Below are positions 1 through 10,178 of a stretch of DNA of 58,801 nt, piece after piece. The position numbers were made by a program, and so were the translations under genes. How positions within the stretch are numbered: the first letter of the stretch is position 1; each line of letters opens with the position of its first letter. The notes under the pieces were generated by a model. The model saw nothing but the letters and a program-made list of their open reading frames with translations, searched no databases and was not told the origin of the DNA. The DNA is from Aneurinibacillus danicus (GTDB taxonomy: Bacteria; Bacillota; Bacilli; Aneurinibacillales; Aneurinibacillaceae): assembly GCF_007991215.1 (NCBI RefSeq), contig NZ_BJXX01000015.1, positions 1 through 58,801 of the forward strand, written 5' to 3'.

Positions 1-56
1 GTAGGCGAAAGTTGCTTTCCTTTCTCATCCAATACAAAAGCAAATTCTTTAGTCAT
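1..56 (-). CDS. RRXRR/IscB-like protein, N-terminal fragment cut by window edge
   Basis: Only the first 18 or so codons are inside the window. Reading leftward from an ATG at 56, the peptide begins MTKEFAFVLDEKGKQLSP. The FVLDxxGKxLxPT pattern resembles the start of the RRXRR domain that opens IscB, the RNA-guided HNH nuclease of IS200/IS605-type elements. An AAAAGGA ribosome site lies about 12 bases upstream. The long gene-free leader behind it fits IscB, whose omega RNA is encoded directly upstream on the same strand. The family call rests on one short motif, so it is tentative; another RRXRR-domain protein is possible. Confidence 0.5.
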   Translation of the reverse strand, partial: MTKEFAFVLDEKGKQLSP

Positions 57-480
57 TTCTGACTAACCATCCTTTTGGAGAATTTTCCTTCTTGCCCAAA
101 TCAGGAGAGTGGACATGTGTTTTTGGCGTTCAGTTTCCATAACCTAGGCGAACTTTCTTCCTCAACACTCACAGGGCAACGGACTGAAGGTACATCCGAG
201 GGTGTGATTTTACCATCTTCTCCCAATCTAGTTCATCATGCTGTTTTCCTTTCAAAAAACTACACTCACTGGGGCGAGAGAACACCAAACTACATCGTAA
301 TAAACCTGAAGGTTACGATTTGTTACGATATTTTAAAGCAGTTTGAAGTTCCTTCATTACGCCATTCGTTTTCTCTTTCGTCCGTCTACTGTCCTGCGCC
401 GCATGTACAAGGTCTGCCTTATTTTATTATACATTATCAGGAAGAAAAAAATACAACTCCTTCTCTCCATTGGTGAGATA
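49..480 (-). ncRNA. Candidate omega-RNA (HEARO-type) leader of the IscB-like gene
   Basis: About 430 bases between the neighbour's terminator and the IscB-like start hold no convincing gene on either strand. On the minus strand a TATAAT box lies at 431-426. The 3' end is a perfect 7-bp hairpin, TTAGTCA-GAAA-TGACTAA, at 66-49, with a GNRA-type tetraloop that contains the A of the IscB ATG. In known IscB loci the omega RNA sits exactly here, 5' of and close to the ORF. No covariance model could be run, so the extent and identity are inferred from context. Confidence 0.35.
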
Positions 481-501
481 TTCTGCACCATTCAGTAAAA
501 A

Positions 502-527
502 GAACCACGGCTGTCCGGCCGTGGTTC
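502..527 (-). terminator. Intrinsic terminator after the 53-aa ORF
   Basis: A 10-bp perfect stem (GAACCACGGC/GCCGTGGTTC) with a 6-base loop is followed on the minus strand by a CTTTTTA tract. It lies 20 bases past the stop of the small minus-strand gene. Confidence 0.8.
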
Positions 528-546
528 CTACTCACTTTGTCCACTC

Positions 547-708
547 CTACTGTTCGTGCTGATCTACATCGACCAACTCATTGCGCTGTACCGGATCGTG
601 GTACGCCCATACCTCATCCACAACGCCGCCGCCTTCATCCATCATGCGATCCATACCTTCCGCCACATCCTCCAAGAACGACATTTCCTGCCTGTTACGC
701 GGATCCAT
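547..708 (-). CDS. Small acidic hypothetical protein (53 aa)
   Basis: The ATG at 708 is chosen because an AAGGAGG box lies 12 bases upstream; a longer reading to 858 has no ribosome site and would overlap the divergent aconitase promoter region. The product starts MDPRNRQEMSFLEDVAEG and is rich in Asp and Glu, with no cysteine pair, signal peptide or membrane segment. It has its own terminator and is divergent from aconitase 1. I do not recognise the family. Confidence 0.55.
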   Translation of the reverse strand: MDPRNRQEMSFLEDVAEGMDRMMDEGGGVVDEVWAYHDPVQRNELVDVDQHEQ

Positions 709-863
709 GTATCCGTCATTCCTCCTTATCAAAGAATTTGGCCTACAGTCTTTAGGATAATAAAAGCGGTTTACTTTATACGTTACCTTTCCCCTCATAT
801 CTGCCTTTGAATCGCGCATACTAAAAACGGCTCGAAATTTTGGAAAAACGGAGGACACTTGTT

Positions 864-3599
864 ATGAACAGTAATCAGATGCTGCGGGAACTATGTCGGA
901 CCCGACTCGATGATGGATCCTATTATTACCGTCTGCAAACGCTCGAAGAAAAAGGCATCGGTACCGTCTCCAAATTGCCTTTTTCCATTAAAATTCTGCT
1001 TGAGGCCGCTCTGCGCACAATGGATAATCGCGCCATTACGGAAGAACACGTAAAGCGGATTGCCAACTGGAATCCGAATGCCAGACCGGAAGAAATGTTC
1101 GAAATCCCGTTTATTCCTTCCCGCGTAATTCTGCAGGACTTCACCGGGGTTCCGGCCGTAGTCGATCTCGCTGCCATGCGGGACGCCGTCTCCCGTCTCG
1201 GTCTGGAAGCGGAGAAAATTAACCCGCTCATTCCCGTCGATCTCGTCATCGACCACTCCGTTCAGGTCGACCGGGCAGGCTCTGACACGGCGCTGAGTTT
1301 CAATATGGAAAAAGAATTTGAGCGTAACCAGGAGCGCTACAAATTTTTGCGATGGGCTACCCAGGCGTTTACCAATTTCCGTGCCGTGCCACCTTCCGTC
1401 GGCATCGTCCATCAGGTTAACCTTGAATATCTCGCCTCTGTTGTAACAAAGCGGGAAACGGAAAACGGTACCGAAGTGCTGCCTGACTCGCTCGTGGGCA
1501 CAGATTCGCATACGACGATGATTAACGGTCTCGGCGTCCTCGGCTGGGGAGTGGGAGGCATTGAAGCAGAAGCGGCCATGCTTGGACAGCCGATGTATTT
1601 CCTGCTTCCGCATGTCGTCGGCTTCGAGCTGACCGGAGAGCTTCCGGAAGGATCTACTGCCACCGATTTGGCGCTCACCGTCACCAACATCCTGCGCAAA
1701 AAAGGGGTTGTAGGCAAATTCGTCGAGTTTTTCGGCAGCGGCCTTGATTCAATGGCGCTTGAAGACCGGGCCACTATCGCTAACATGGCTCCGGAATATG
1801 GTGCTACCGCTGGCTATTTTCCAATTGATAAGCAAACGCTCCGCTATCTTCGCACAACGGGACGTTCGGAAGAACACATTGCCCTCGTAGAAGCGTATAC
1901 CAGAGCGCAGGGGTTATTCCGTACGGAAGATATGCCAGCTCCGGCCTACTCGGAAGTGATTACGCTCGATTTAGGCAGCGTCGTTCCAACATTAGCAGGA
2001 CCAAAACGTCCGCAAGATCGCATCGATTTAACCGAGATGAAAGAAGAATTTGAAAAGATACTGCGCGCACCAATTAAAGAAGGCGGATTCGGATTATCCG
2101 ATGAGAAAATTAAGCAGGAAGTGACCATCACCTATCCGGATAATACCAGGTCGACGCTCCGTACCGGTTCCGTTGTCATCGCCGCAATTACCAGCTGTAC
2201 GAACACTTCGAATCCGTCCGTTATGATCGGAGCCGGCCTTGTGGCAAAGAAGGCGGTTGAAAAAGGCTTGCGCCGTAATCCAAATGTCAAGGCAAGCCTT
2301 GCGCCCGGCTCACGCGTTGTCACGCAATACCTGGACGATGCGGGTCTGACACCGTATTTGGACAGGCTTGGTTTTAACACGGTAGGTTACGGCTGTACCA
2401 CATGCATCGGCAACAGCGGTCCGCTTATCCCGGAAGTAGCCAAAGCGGTCGCAGAAAACGACATGACCGTCACATCCGTACTCAGCGGAAACCGTAACTT
2501 TGAAGGCAGAATTCATCCGCTCGTCAGAGCCAATTATCTGGCTTCGCCACCTCTTGTCGTCGCCTATGCACTGGCCGGCACGTTTGATATTGATATGTAC
2601 AATGATCCGATCGGTCACAACGGGCAGGGAGAGCCAGTCTATCTGCGCGATATCTGGCCAAGTGAAGAAGAAGTGCAACAAATAATTGACTCGATTATCA
2701 CACCGGAGATGTACCGTGAGAAATACGACAACGTGCTTGCATTTAATGAAAGATGGAACGAGATTCAGATAGCGGAAGACCAGATTTATAACTGGGACAA
2801 AGATTCCACCTATATTCAATCACCTCCGTTTTTTGCAGACTTCTCACAGGAAGTGCCGGGCATCCATCCGATTAAAGGTGCACGCCTGCTGGCATTGCTG
2901 GGAGATTCCGTCACTACAGACCATATCTCGCCGGCCGGTGCCATTAAACCGGACAGTCCCGCCGGGAAGTTCTTGCAGGAGAAAGGTGTGAAAGTACGCG
3001 ATTTCAACTCGTACGGCTCCCGCCGCGGCAATCATGAAGTCATGATGCGGGGTACCTTCGCCAATATCCGTATCCGTAACCGTCTGGCACCCGGTACCGA
3101 GGGTGGTGTTACAACATACCTTCCGACAGGCGAAGTCATGTCCATTTACGATGCGGCGATGAAATACAAAGAGGAAGGCATTCCGCTTATGATCATCGGC
3201 GGCAAAGAGTATGGCACAGGAAGCTCGCGTGACTGGGCAGCCAAGGGTACGCTGCTGCTGGGCGTTAAGGCCGTTATCGCAGAGAGCTATGAACGGATTC
3301 ACCGTACCAATCTGGTGTGCATGGGAGTTCTCCCGCTGCAGTTCGAGGAAGAAATGGGTGCGGACACGCTGGGGATTACCGGCGAAGAGACGTTTGATAT
3401 TCCGGAATTAACCGACAGGGTTCAACCCCGTCAGAAGATTGAAGTGCACGCTATGCGTCCGGACGGCTCAACTTTCACATTTAAATGTACCGTACGCCTT
3501 GATACGGATGTAGAAATTGATTATTACAAGAATGGCGGAATTCTGCAGCTGGTGCTTCGCAAGCTCATCACCGATAAACAACCGTCGCTTTCCTCATAA
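864..3599 (+). CDS. acnA: Aconitate hydratase A, paralog 1
   Basis: A 911-aa cytosolic [4Fe-4S] enzyme that interconverts citrate and isocitrate in the TCA cycle, of the usual length for bacterial aconitase A/IRP1-type proteins. Cluster ligands are visible as Cys445 ([10 protein letters not shown]) and Cys511/Cys514 ([11 protein letters not shown]). The C-terminal swivel domain carries [13 protein letters not shown] and [13 protein letters not shown]. The start at 864 is supported by ACGGAGGA nine bases upstream; the upstream ATG at 840 has no such site. A second full-length paralog lies at 54354-57080; the two share long identical stretches, but this copy has more divergent N-terminal and cluster-flanking residues. 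It could instead serve the 2-methylcitrate pathway, but no prp genes are nearby. Confidence 0.95.
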   Translation: MNSNQMLRELCRTRLDDGSYYYRLQTLEEKGIGTVSKLPFSIKILLEAALRTMDNRAITEEHVKRIANWNPNARPEEMFEIPFIPSRVILQDFTGVPAVVDLAAMRDAVSRLGLEAEKINPLIPVDLVIDHSVQVDRAGSDTALSFNMEKEFERNQERYKFLRWATQAFTNFRAVPPSVGIVHQVNLEYLASVVTKRETENGTEVLPDSLVGTDSHTTMINGLGVLGWGVGGIEAEAAMLGQPMYFLLPHVVGFELTGELPEGSTATDLALTVTNILRKKGVVGKFVEFFGSGLDSMALEDRATIANMAPEYGATAGYFPIDKQTLRYLRTTGRSEEHIALVEAYTRAQGLFRTEDMPAPAYSEVITLDLGSVVPTLAGPKRPQDRIDLTEMKEEFEKILRAPIKEGGFGLSDEKIKQEVTITYPDNTRSTLRTGSVVIAAITSCTNTSNPSVMIGAGLVAKKAVEKGLRRNPNVKASLAPGSRVVTQYLDDAGLTPYLDRLGFNTVGYGCTTCIGNSGPLIPEVAKAVAENDMTVTSVLSGNRNFEGRIHPLVRANYLASPPLVVAYALAGTFDIDMYNDPIGHNGQGEPVYLRDIWPSEEEVQQIIDSIITPEMYREKYDNVLAFNERWNEIQIAEDQIYNWDKDSTYIQSPPFFADFSQEVPGIHPIKGARLLALLGDSVTTDHISPAGAIKPDSPAGKFLQEKGVKVRDFNSYGSRRGNHEVMMRGTFANIRIRNRLAPGTEGGVTTYLPTGEVMSIYDAAMKYKEEGIPLMIIGGKEYGTGSSRDWAAKGTLLLGVKAVIAESYERIHRTNLVCMGVLPLQFEEEMGADTLGITGEETFDIPELTDRVQPRQKIEVHAMRPDGSTFTFKCTVRLDTDVEIDYYKNGGILQLVLRKLITDKQPSLSS

Positions 3600-3690
3600 A
3601 AACAAGAGGCTGTCTCAAAAGGTTGTTGGAACTCAAATGAAATACAGTATATAGATTACTCACCGTTTTCCATGCGTATATATGGCAATA

Positions 3691-3725
3691 AAGAAGGGTG
3701 CCCCACCACTTTGGGACACCCTCTT
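3691..3725 (-). terminator. Terminator of mnmA
   Basis: A stem of AAGAGGGTGTCCC against GGGGCACCCTTCTT on the minus strand, followed by TTCTTTATT, 14 bases beyond the mnmA stop. On the plus strand the T-tract is missing, so it mainly serves mnmA. Confidence 0.65.
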
Positions 3726-3738
3726 GCGTATATGTCAT

Positions 3739-4860
<1,122 letters not shown>

Positions 4861-4959
4861 CTATACCAACTTCCTTGTTTATTAATTGAATAGCAAAGAA
4901 TTTGCTTCAGCTTTTATTATACTAACAAATATTCAGCTTTACAAACAAACGAAAAGGAA

Positions 4960-5541
4960 TTACAAAGCAGGATTTGCTTCCGACAAGCCGGACGCCAGTG
5001 CCGCTCCTCTGGCAATTGCTTGTGCTACATTATCCAAAAAAGCAAGATTTTTTAACCGCAGCGCGTCTTCTGTCCGGTCAATAAACCCGCATTCCAGAAG
5101 AATGGCCGGCATACGGGTACGGCGCAACACTGCAAAATTTGCCGTCTTCTTTCCCCTGTCAGGCAGTCCCGCGCTATGAAAAACTCTTGCCACTTCACTA
5201 TGAAGAATGCCCTGGCGCCGGCCGGCTTCCCGGTTGACCGCGCAGGGAACGATATAGCTCTCGAAACCGGTTCCCCTCCCCGCATTAATGTGGATAGAAA
5301 CAAAATAATCCGCATGCAGGTTATTGGCAAAATCGGCGCGTGCATTCAAATCCGCTGCTTTGTTAGAGTGAAACACTCTGTCGTCGTTTCGTGTAAGACG
5401 TACGTCTGCCCCCCTCACCCGCAGATAATTGGCTGCCCGCTGTGCGATAGCTAATGTTAGGTCTTTTTCCCGTAAATCGTTGCCTACAGCCCCCGGGTCG
5501 TGACCACCATGTCCGGGATCAATAACTATAACTTTTATCAT
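4960..5541 (-). CDS. N-acetylmuramoyl-L-alanine amidase (Amidase_3, CwlD-like)
   Basis: A 193-aa zinc amidase that cleaves the bond between muramic acid and the stem peptide. Amidase_3 landmarks: DPGHGG with His11, Glu25, SIHINA with His84, and the catalytic LLECGF Glu150. The sequence begins at the catalytic domain with no signal peptide or anchor, unlike CwlD, which usually has an N-terminal membrane segment. The GGTGAGGGG ribosome site is well placed for this ATG. Export may therefore need another route, or the protein acts in a specific cell such as a forespore; both are inference. Confidence 0.8.
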   Translation of the reverse strand: MIKVIVIDPGHGGHDPGAVGNDLREKDLTLAIAQRAANYLRVRGADVRLTRNDDRVFHSNKAADLNARADFANNLHADYFVSIHINAGRGTGFESYIVPCAVNREAGRRQGILHSEVARVFHSAGLPDRGKKTANFAVLRRTRMPAILLECGFIDRTEDALRLKNLAFLDNVAQAIARGAALASGLSEANPAL

Positions 5542-5767
5542 GTTCTTATCCCCCTCACCTTATTCTTTTTTCTCTTTTATACACATGAATTATCCTTCTA
5601 CATAACATGTACATAGGTCTTTAAAATCACCCAGCCCTGAAGACTGGCCTTCTTCATAAAACCATAACCTGATTAAATTTTCAGATAAATAGTGACTTTT
5701 ATCCTATCATATGGTACAATCAAGCAAACCAGCTCCATCTTCCATACTTTTGCCAAAGGAGGTCTTC

Positions 5768-6412
5768 ATGCGAAAGAATCCGCACACTTCTTTATTCCGT
5801 TCTGTAAAGACTTTCAGGGAATACAAATGGTCATTTATGCTGGGAAGTCCGATTATCGGGCTGTTTCTTTTTATCTATGTGATTAATTCTCTTGCTGAAA
5901 CTCCTCAACACCCAGAGAAAAGCGAGCGTGTGCTATTGTCATCTGCCGCGCTTACATACCATACCTTCTCATACCATAGCGGAGAAGTCTCAGCAAAAGA
6001 ATTAGTGCCGCTCGGCCTGGCGCCGGCGGAGACAACCAGGGGCATGGAGGTCACCACTGTACAGAAGCGCCAAACCAACCGTGCGCTCGTTCGGAAAAAG
6101 AAACCGGCCCGCAGTACCACAATGAAGAAAGTACAGGAAGGCATGGTATTTACAGCAAACGCTTCCGGTTATACCGGTCCCGGCACAACCAAGTCCGGCA
6201 CAAAAGTGCGCCCCGGAATCGTGGCTGTTGATCCCGATTATATCCCGCTCGGAACCGTTCTCTGGGTGGAGGGATATGGAGAATGCCGTGCGGAAGACAC
6301 GGGCGGGGCCATCAAAGGCAACGCAATTGACCTTGCTTTCTCCACCACGAAAGAGGCTCTGAACTGGGGAAGACGAGATGTACAGGTAAAAGTAATCAGC
6401 GTACCCAAATAA
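5768..6412 (+). CDS. Membrane-anchored 3D-domain protein (YuiC-like)
   Basis: A 214-aa protein with one N-terminal membrane segment (about residues 22-42) followed by a basic linker and a C-terminal 3D domain (about 130-214). The domain shows the hallmark aspartates of the family: AVDPDYIPLGT, AEDTGGAIKG and NAIDLAF. 3D domains act as lytic transglycosylase-like modules in Sps/MltA-type proteins and in resuscitation factors of Firmicutes. The start at 5768 follows an AAAGGAGG box; a longer reading from 5711 lacks one. It is convergent with nrnB, with a shared terminator. The substrate is presumed to be peptidoglycan. Confidence 0.8.
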   Translation: MRKNPHTSLFRSVKTFREYKWSFMLGSPIIGLFLFIYVINSLAETPQHPEKSERVLLSSAALTYHTFSYHSGEVSAKELVPLGLAPAETTRGMEVTTVQKRQTNRALVRKKKPARSTTMKKVQEGMVFTANASGYTGPGTTKSGTKVRPGIVAVDPDYIPLGTVLWVEGYGECRAEDTGGAIKGNAIDLAFSTTKEALNWGRRDVQVKVISVPK

Positions 6413-6442
6413 AACTTTCCAGGTACAGGAATTATCTGGAAG

Positions 6443-6489
6443 AAAAAAACTGCCGCCGCTTCTCTACACAGAAGCAGACGGCAGTTTTT
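6443..6489. terminator. Bidirectional terminator between 3D-domain gene and nrnB
   Basis: AAAAAACTGCCG pairs with CGGCAGTTTTT and encloses a second stem, CGCTTCT/AGAAGCAG. A-runs and T-runs flank both sides, and it lies between two convergent stops. Confidence 0.85.
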
Positions 6490-6495
6490 CACGTT

Positions 6496-7548
6496 TTATG
6501 CAACAGGAAAGGCAAACAGCAAATCGGTAACAGCCTGCCTTACTTCTTTCGGGACCGGACTGCCGGCCGCTTTCGCATGTCCGCCGCCGCCAAAGATGGC
6601 GGCAACCTCTCCCAGATTTATCTCTTCTTTAATCGTACGGTAGCTGATGACACGCGACAGGTTCACAATAGCAATGAAGTCAAGCTCCGGGTTCAGTTCC
6701 GCCAATGCGTTACCCAGCTCGGAAATATATTGTTCGGCAAATACAATGCCCGCTCTATAGCCATGGATAGTCTGCACATAGATATCTTTCGCTTTTCCTT
6801 TTATGTATTTTTCGATTTTTTCCTGTTCAATTTCCAGAAGCATCGCTTCCGTATCCGTGAAATTCGGAGAGCAATCCGCTGTAAAACGCCGGAAAAATCG
6901 TTCCCGTCCGAGAATGTAAAATAAGTCATTCAACTGCTTCGCATGCTGGTTTCCGTTCTCTTTCCAGTCCCATGTATCATACTGCCTTACCAGTTCAACG
7001 TATCTCATCAACTCTTCACTGTTCGCAAGAAATCCCGCTTCCGTCAAGTATGTATGAAAAAGCGTCGTGCCGCTTTCTCTCACGCCGTCTTTCTCTACCG
7101 TTACCTGCGCCCATTCGTACCGGTTGAGCCAATCCGCAGTCTGGTGGTGGTCAAGCAGAAGGAATTTACTTTTATAACGTGCCCCCATCCCTTCAATCCG
7201 GGCTGCAATTTCTTCGTTTACCGAAATATCGGTGATAAAAACTTTGTCATATTTATCCAGATGCAGTGTAAGAAACTTGCCGACTTTATCATTGATATCA
7301 TCGTAACTACAGTAATCGATCTGGATATCATCTCCAAACGCCAGCTTCCCTAGAATACCACAGCTGACGCCGTCCGTGTCGTTATGCGTAAACAGCTTTA
7401 CGGCATGAGGTCTTGTCTCGCGCGCCTTGCTTCGCCCCGGCTCGCTAAACAACGTATCGAGATTATTCGAGCGAATTTGGACTTTAATGCCCATACGCTC
7501 CGCCCGCGCGAGAAATTCCTGCATGCTCGAATTTGCTTGTGACTTCAT
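6496..7548 (-). CDS. nrnB: DHH-family oligoribonuclease/phosphoesterase, NrnB-like
   Basis: A 350-aa DHH/DHHA1 phosphoesterase. Metal-site motifs are THNDTDG (about residue 54), FITDIS, LLDHHQT (about 134) and the DHHA1 motif FGGGGHAKAAGS near the C-terminus. The layout and length match Bacillus NrnB (YngD), which degrades short RNA oligonucleotides; other DHH proteins act on pGpG or c-di-AMP products. The ATG at 7548 is preferred over the GTG at 7560 because TGAGGTG lies 9 or so bases ahead of it. A TATAAT box lies at about 7595-7590 on the minus strand. NanoRNase activity is inferred from family. Confidence 0.82.
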   Translation of the reverse strand: MKSQANSSMQEFLARAERMGIKVQIRSNNLDTLFSEPGRSKARETRPHAVKLFTHNDTDGVSCGILGKLAFGDDIQIDYCSYDDINDKVGKFLTLHLDKYDKVFITDISVNEEIAARIEGMGARYKSKFLLLDHHQTADWLNRYEWAQVTVEKDGVRESGTTLFHTYLTEAGFLANSEELMRYVELVRQYDTWDWKENGNQHAKQLNDLFYILGRERFFRRFTADCSPNFTDTEAMLLEIEQEKIEKYIKGKAKDIYVQTIHGYRAGIVFAEQYISELGNALAELNPELDFIAIVNLSRVISYRTIKEEINLGEVAAIFGGGGHAKAAGSPVPKEVRQAVTDLLFAFPVA

Positions 7549-7708
7549 GTTATTTTGCACCTCATATAAAATTAAACCGCTTATGTCAATTATAACAGCA
7601 TTCCGCCGTTTTGCCTCCTGCTGTTTTTAATGTAACCAAAACGGGTAACTTTCTTGTAGAAAAAGGATGTGGTAGATAGCCGGCATAAGGAACCCTGGGC
7701 ATGCTGTC

Positions 7709-7968
7709 ATGGTAAGTCAATTTACCACCTTTAAAGAATTGGATGGAATTGCTACAATTATTAGTGGTTTCCTAATAATTGGCGTGGCATTCCGTTTTGG
7801 CTACGATAATATGCTTGGCTTAATCGACGTGGCAGCCCCCGTATTGTCGAAGAAAAAATCGTCAATATGCTGCTGAAGAAGCCGGGCATCACCGATGTCA
7901 CGCTGGGCATCATAGAAGATAACGGTGTCAGAGACTGGAAACCAAAGAAACTAGATGAAGTGGAGTAG
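7709..7968 (+). pseudogene. Remnant of a cation diffusion facilitator (CDF) transporter
   Basis: From 7709 one frame encodes the end of a CDF membrane domain: FKELDGIATIISGFLIIGVA and then GYDNMLGLIDVAAP. At about 7836-7841, in a run of five C, the frame is lost. The next frame continues RIVEEKIVNMLLKKPGITDV to a TAG at 7966, which looks like the CDF cytoplasmic tail. The N-terminal four to five membrane helices are absent, so this is both truncated and frameshifted. It ends six bases before the AI-2E-type gene, suggesting a former operon partner. Recognition is by pattern only. Confidence 0.6.
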
Positions 7969-7973
7969 AAGAC

Positions 7974-9008
7974 ATGGCGACTGTTCGCAAAACGCTTTTG
8001 TGGCTCATCATTCTGGCCCTTGCAGTATTCATTATCCCGTATGCTATTCCGTTTGTTCTGGCGCTCTTAACCGCAATTTTTCTTGAACCGATTGTCAAAG
8101 CGCTGATGCGCACCCTGAATGTGAGCCGCCTCGTGGCTGTAACGCTGACGTTCCTGATGTTCTTTGCTGTGTTCGGCCTGGGCGGATACCGGATCGGTTC
8201 CATCCTTGTGGTACAAAGCGTAGAATTGTCGGAGAGACTTCCCGCATTCTCCACGAAAGTGATGGAATTTTTTGAGCAATCTATGTGGAAATGGGAGACG
8301 TTCGCGGGTTCACTCCCTTTTGATACTGCGACAACTGTTCAAGATGTAGTGGCAGCATTGAAAAACTCGGCCACCAACGCTGCCACTACGATAACCAAAG
8401 TGCTGCTTGGCGGTGTCGCCACGATTCCGGGCTTTCTTATCGTGTCTATTATTTATTTGGTAGCGCTGTTCTTAATCAGCCTTGACCTGCCTCGCCTGCA
8501 CCAAAACTTCCTGAATCTGTTCACCGATTCGGCGCGGGAGAAGGTAGAGCTGGTCATGACCCAGTTGTTTCGCGCAACCGTCGGATTTCTTCGTGCACAG
8601 GTCATTCTCAGCCTGCTTACATATGTGCTGGCATTAATCGGTCTGCTCATTCTGGGAGTGAAGTACGCGCTTCTGCTTTCCTTGATTATTGTGATTGTTG
8701 ATATTCTCCCGATTCTTGGTACCGGATCATTTCTTGTACCATGGGCGCTATACAGCTTCGCCACTGGCGATTCGCGCCTTGCGATTGGGCTTATCATCTT
8801 GTTTATCGTCATTACGGTTATCCGGCGTACAATTGAGCCGAAGGTGCTCGGATCAAGCCTCGGCATCAGTGCGCTGGCCGCGCTGATCAGCCTGTATATC
8901 GGCTTTCAACTGCTCGGCTTTATTGGATTAATTCTCGGTCCCGCACTTGTGATCATTTTCGAATCTCTGCGCAAAGCCGGATTTCTCAAATTCAAAATTC
9001 ATTTTTAA
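7974..9008 (+). CDS. AI-2E family (PerM/YtvI-type) membrane transporter
   Basis: A 344-aa polytopic membrane protein with the AI-2E family layout: two to three N-terminal helices (to about residue 80), an extracytoplasmic region of about 65 residues (about 85-140), then five or so helices with the C-terminal core LLGFIGLILGPALVIIFESL. Members export small molecules or act as Na+/H+ antiporters; the substrate cannot be read from sequence. The ribosome site GTGGAG overlaps the end of the CDF relic, implying the two were once cotranscribed. Confidence 0.85.
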   Translation: MATVRKTLLWLIILALAVFIIPYAIPFVLALLTAIFLEPIVKALMRTLNVSRLVAVTLTFLMFFAVFGLGGYRIGSILVVQSVELSERLPAFSTKVMEFFEQSMWKWETFAGSLPFDTATTVQDVVAALKNSATNAATTITKVLLGGVATIPGFLIVSIIYLVALFLISLDLPRLHQNFLNLFTDSAREKVELVMTQLFRATVGFLRAQVILSLLTYVLALIGLLILGVKYALLLSLIIVIVDILPILGTGSFLVPWALYSFATGDSRLAIGLIILFIVITVIRRTIEPKVLGSSLGISALAALISLYIGFQLLGFIGLILGPALVIIFESLRKAGFLKFKIHF

Positions 9009-9014
9009 AAACAA

Positions 9015-9050
9015 AGAAAGAGCCGCCATCCTGCGCCAGCGGCTCTTTCT
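9015..9050. terminator. Bidirectional terminator, AI-2E gene and ABC-binding lipoprotein
   Basis: AGAAAGAGCCG pairs perfectly with CGGCTCTTTCT; A- and T-rich flanks lie on both sides, between convergent stops at 9008 and 9056. Confidence 0.85.
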
Positions 9051-9055
9051 GCTCT

Positions 9056-10111
9056 TTATTTTTTCTCGGTTTTTTCGTAGTAGACCGGGTTATACTTTTC
9101 GATAATTGGCTTGATCTTTTCAAGATCGATACCTTCATTAGCGGCAGCTTCTTTATTAACTCCAAGATTCAGCTCTTTCGGGAAGCCAACCGGGATATCA
9201 CCTGATTTTGCTTCGCCTTTCAACACTTTCACCGCCATCAGACCTGTTTGATAGCCAAGATCATGGTAATCCGCCCCGAAACCGGCGAATCCTCCATTAC
9301 GTACCGAATCCATTTCGCCTACAAACATCGGAATTTTATTTTTTTCCGCTACCTGCACAATCGTTTTCAGCGCCGCAACCGCCGTGTTATCCTTCGGCAC
9401 ATAGATAACATCCGCTTTACCTACCAGCGAGTCGGCCGCCTGCTTAACTTCCGTGGTGTTGCTAGCGTTTACCTCTACCGCTTTCATTCCGTTTGCTTGG
9501 AGCGCTTTCCTGGCGTTCTCTACATTCACCACAGAATTCGCTTCACCGGAATTGTAGATAATGCCTACATTCTTCGTATCCGGCTTCAGCTCTTTAATCA
9601 GCTTCACAAGCTTTTGGATGGTCTCCGGATGGGTGTCGGAGTAACCGGTAACATTTTTACCCGGCTTCTCCAAATTGTCCACCAGCTTGGCGCTCAGCGG
9701 ATCGGTAATTGCCGTAAAGAAAACCGGGATGTCGGTATTCTGTGTTGCCTTTACCATTGCCTGCGCACTCGGCGTAGAAATGGCCAGAATAGCGTCTTTC
9801 TTATCAGCCGCAAATTTCTGCGCGATAGAAGCGACTGTGCTCGGGTCTCCTTGTGCAGATTGATAATCAATTTCGGCGTCTTCGTAGCCGTTATCTTTCA
9901 GCGCTTTGATAAAGCCTTCACGGGCGGCATCGAGAGCCGGATGCTCAATGAACTGCGTAATGCCGACTTGTACTTTTTCCTTGGCCTGTCCTGCTTTTTG
10001 CCCGCCGCTTGAATCTTGCTGCTGATCGGATGTCGTCTTAGCGCCGCAGGCCGCCAATAGCAGGCACAACAAAAGAAACCATACACCCAGTGTGCGCGAT
10101 CTCTGTTTCAT
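9056..10111 (-). CDS. ABC transporter substrate-binding lipoprotein (TrpX-like)
   Basis: A 351-aa extracytoplasmic binding protein. The signal peptide ends in the lipobox LLAAC (Cys at about 22), so it is a membrane-anchored lipoprotein. The mature part has the type-I periplasmic fold of the ABC_sub_bind family (VGITQFIEHPALDAAREGF, then AISTPSAQAM and FFTAITDPLSAKLV), whose members bind aromatic amino acids (TrpX/TyrX type). The usual permease and ATPase partners are not next to it: a flavoprotein lies upstream and a convergent gene downstream. It is therefore an orphan in this window. Confidence 0.85.
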   Translation of the reverse strand: MKQRSRTLGVWFLLLCLLLAACGAKTTSDQQQDSSGGQKAGQAKEKVQVGITQFIEHPALDAAREGFIKALKDNGYEDAEIDYQSAQGDPSTVASIAQKFAADKKDAILAISTPSAQAMVKATQNTDIPVFFTAITDPLSAKLVDNLEKPGKNVTGYSDTHPETIQKLVKLIKELKPDTKNVGIIYNSGEANSVVNVENARKALQANGMKAVEVNASNTTEVKQAADSLVGKADVIYVPKDNTAVAALKTIVQVAEKNKIPMFVGEMDSVRNGGFAGFGADYHDLGYQTGLMAVKVLKGEAKSGDIPVGFPKELNLGVNKEAAANEGIDLEKIKPIIEKYNPVYYEKTEKK

Positions 10112-10178
10112 GAATAACTCCCCTTTTTAACTTGTTGTTTTTTTCTGATAATTTATTATACACTAACTCTGTATTGCT

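Noticed and set aside
75-476. 133-aa plus-strand frame opposite the IscB-like leader
   Set aside because: No domain or ribosome site, unlikely composition, and it lies antisense to the probable omega-RNA region.
891-1613. 240-aa minus-strand frame within aconitase 1
   Set aside because: Shadow of the real gene; no start signals and no recognisable fold.
3600-3738. AAGAGGCTGTCTCAAAAGG motif after aconitase 1 as an IS end
   Set aside because: No inverted partner or transposase nearby; the region is explained by the mnmA terminator.
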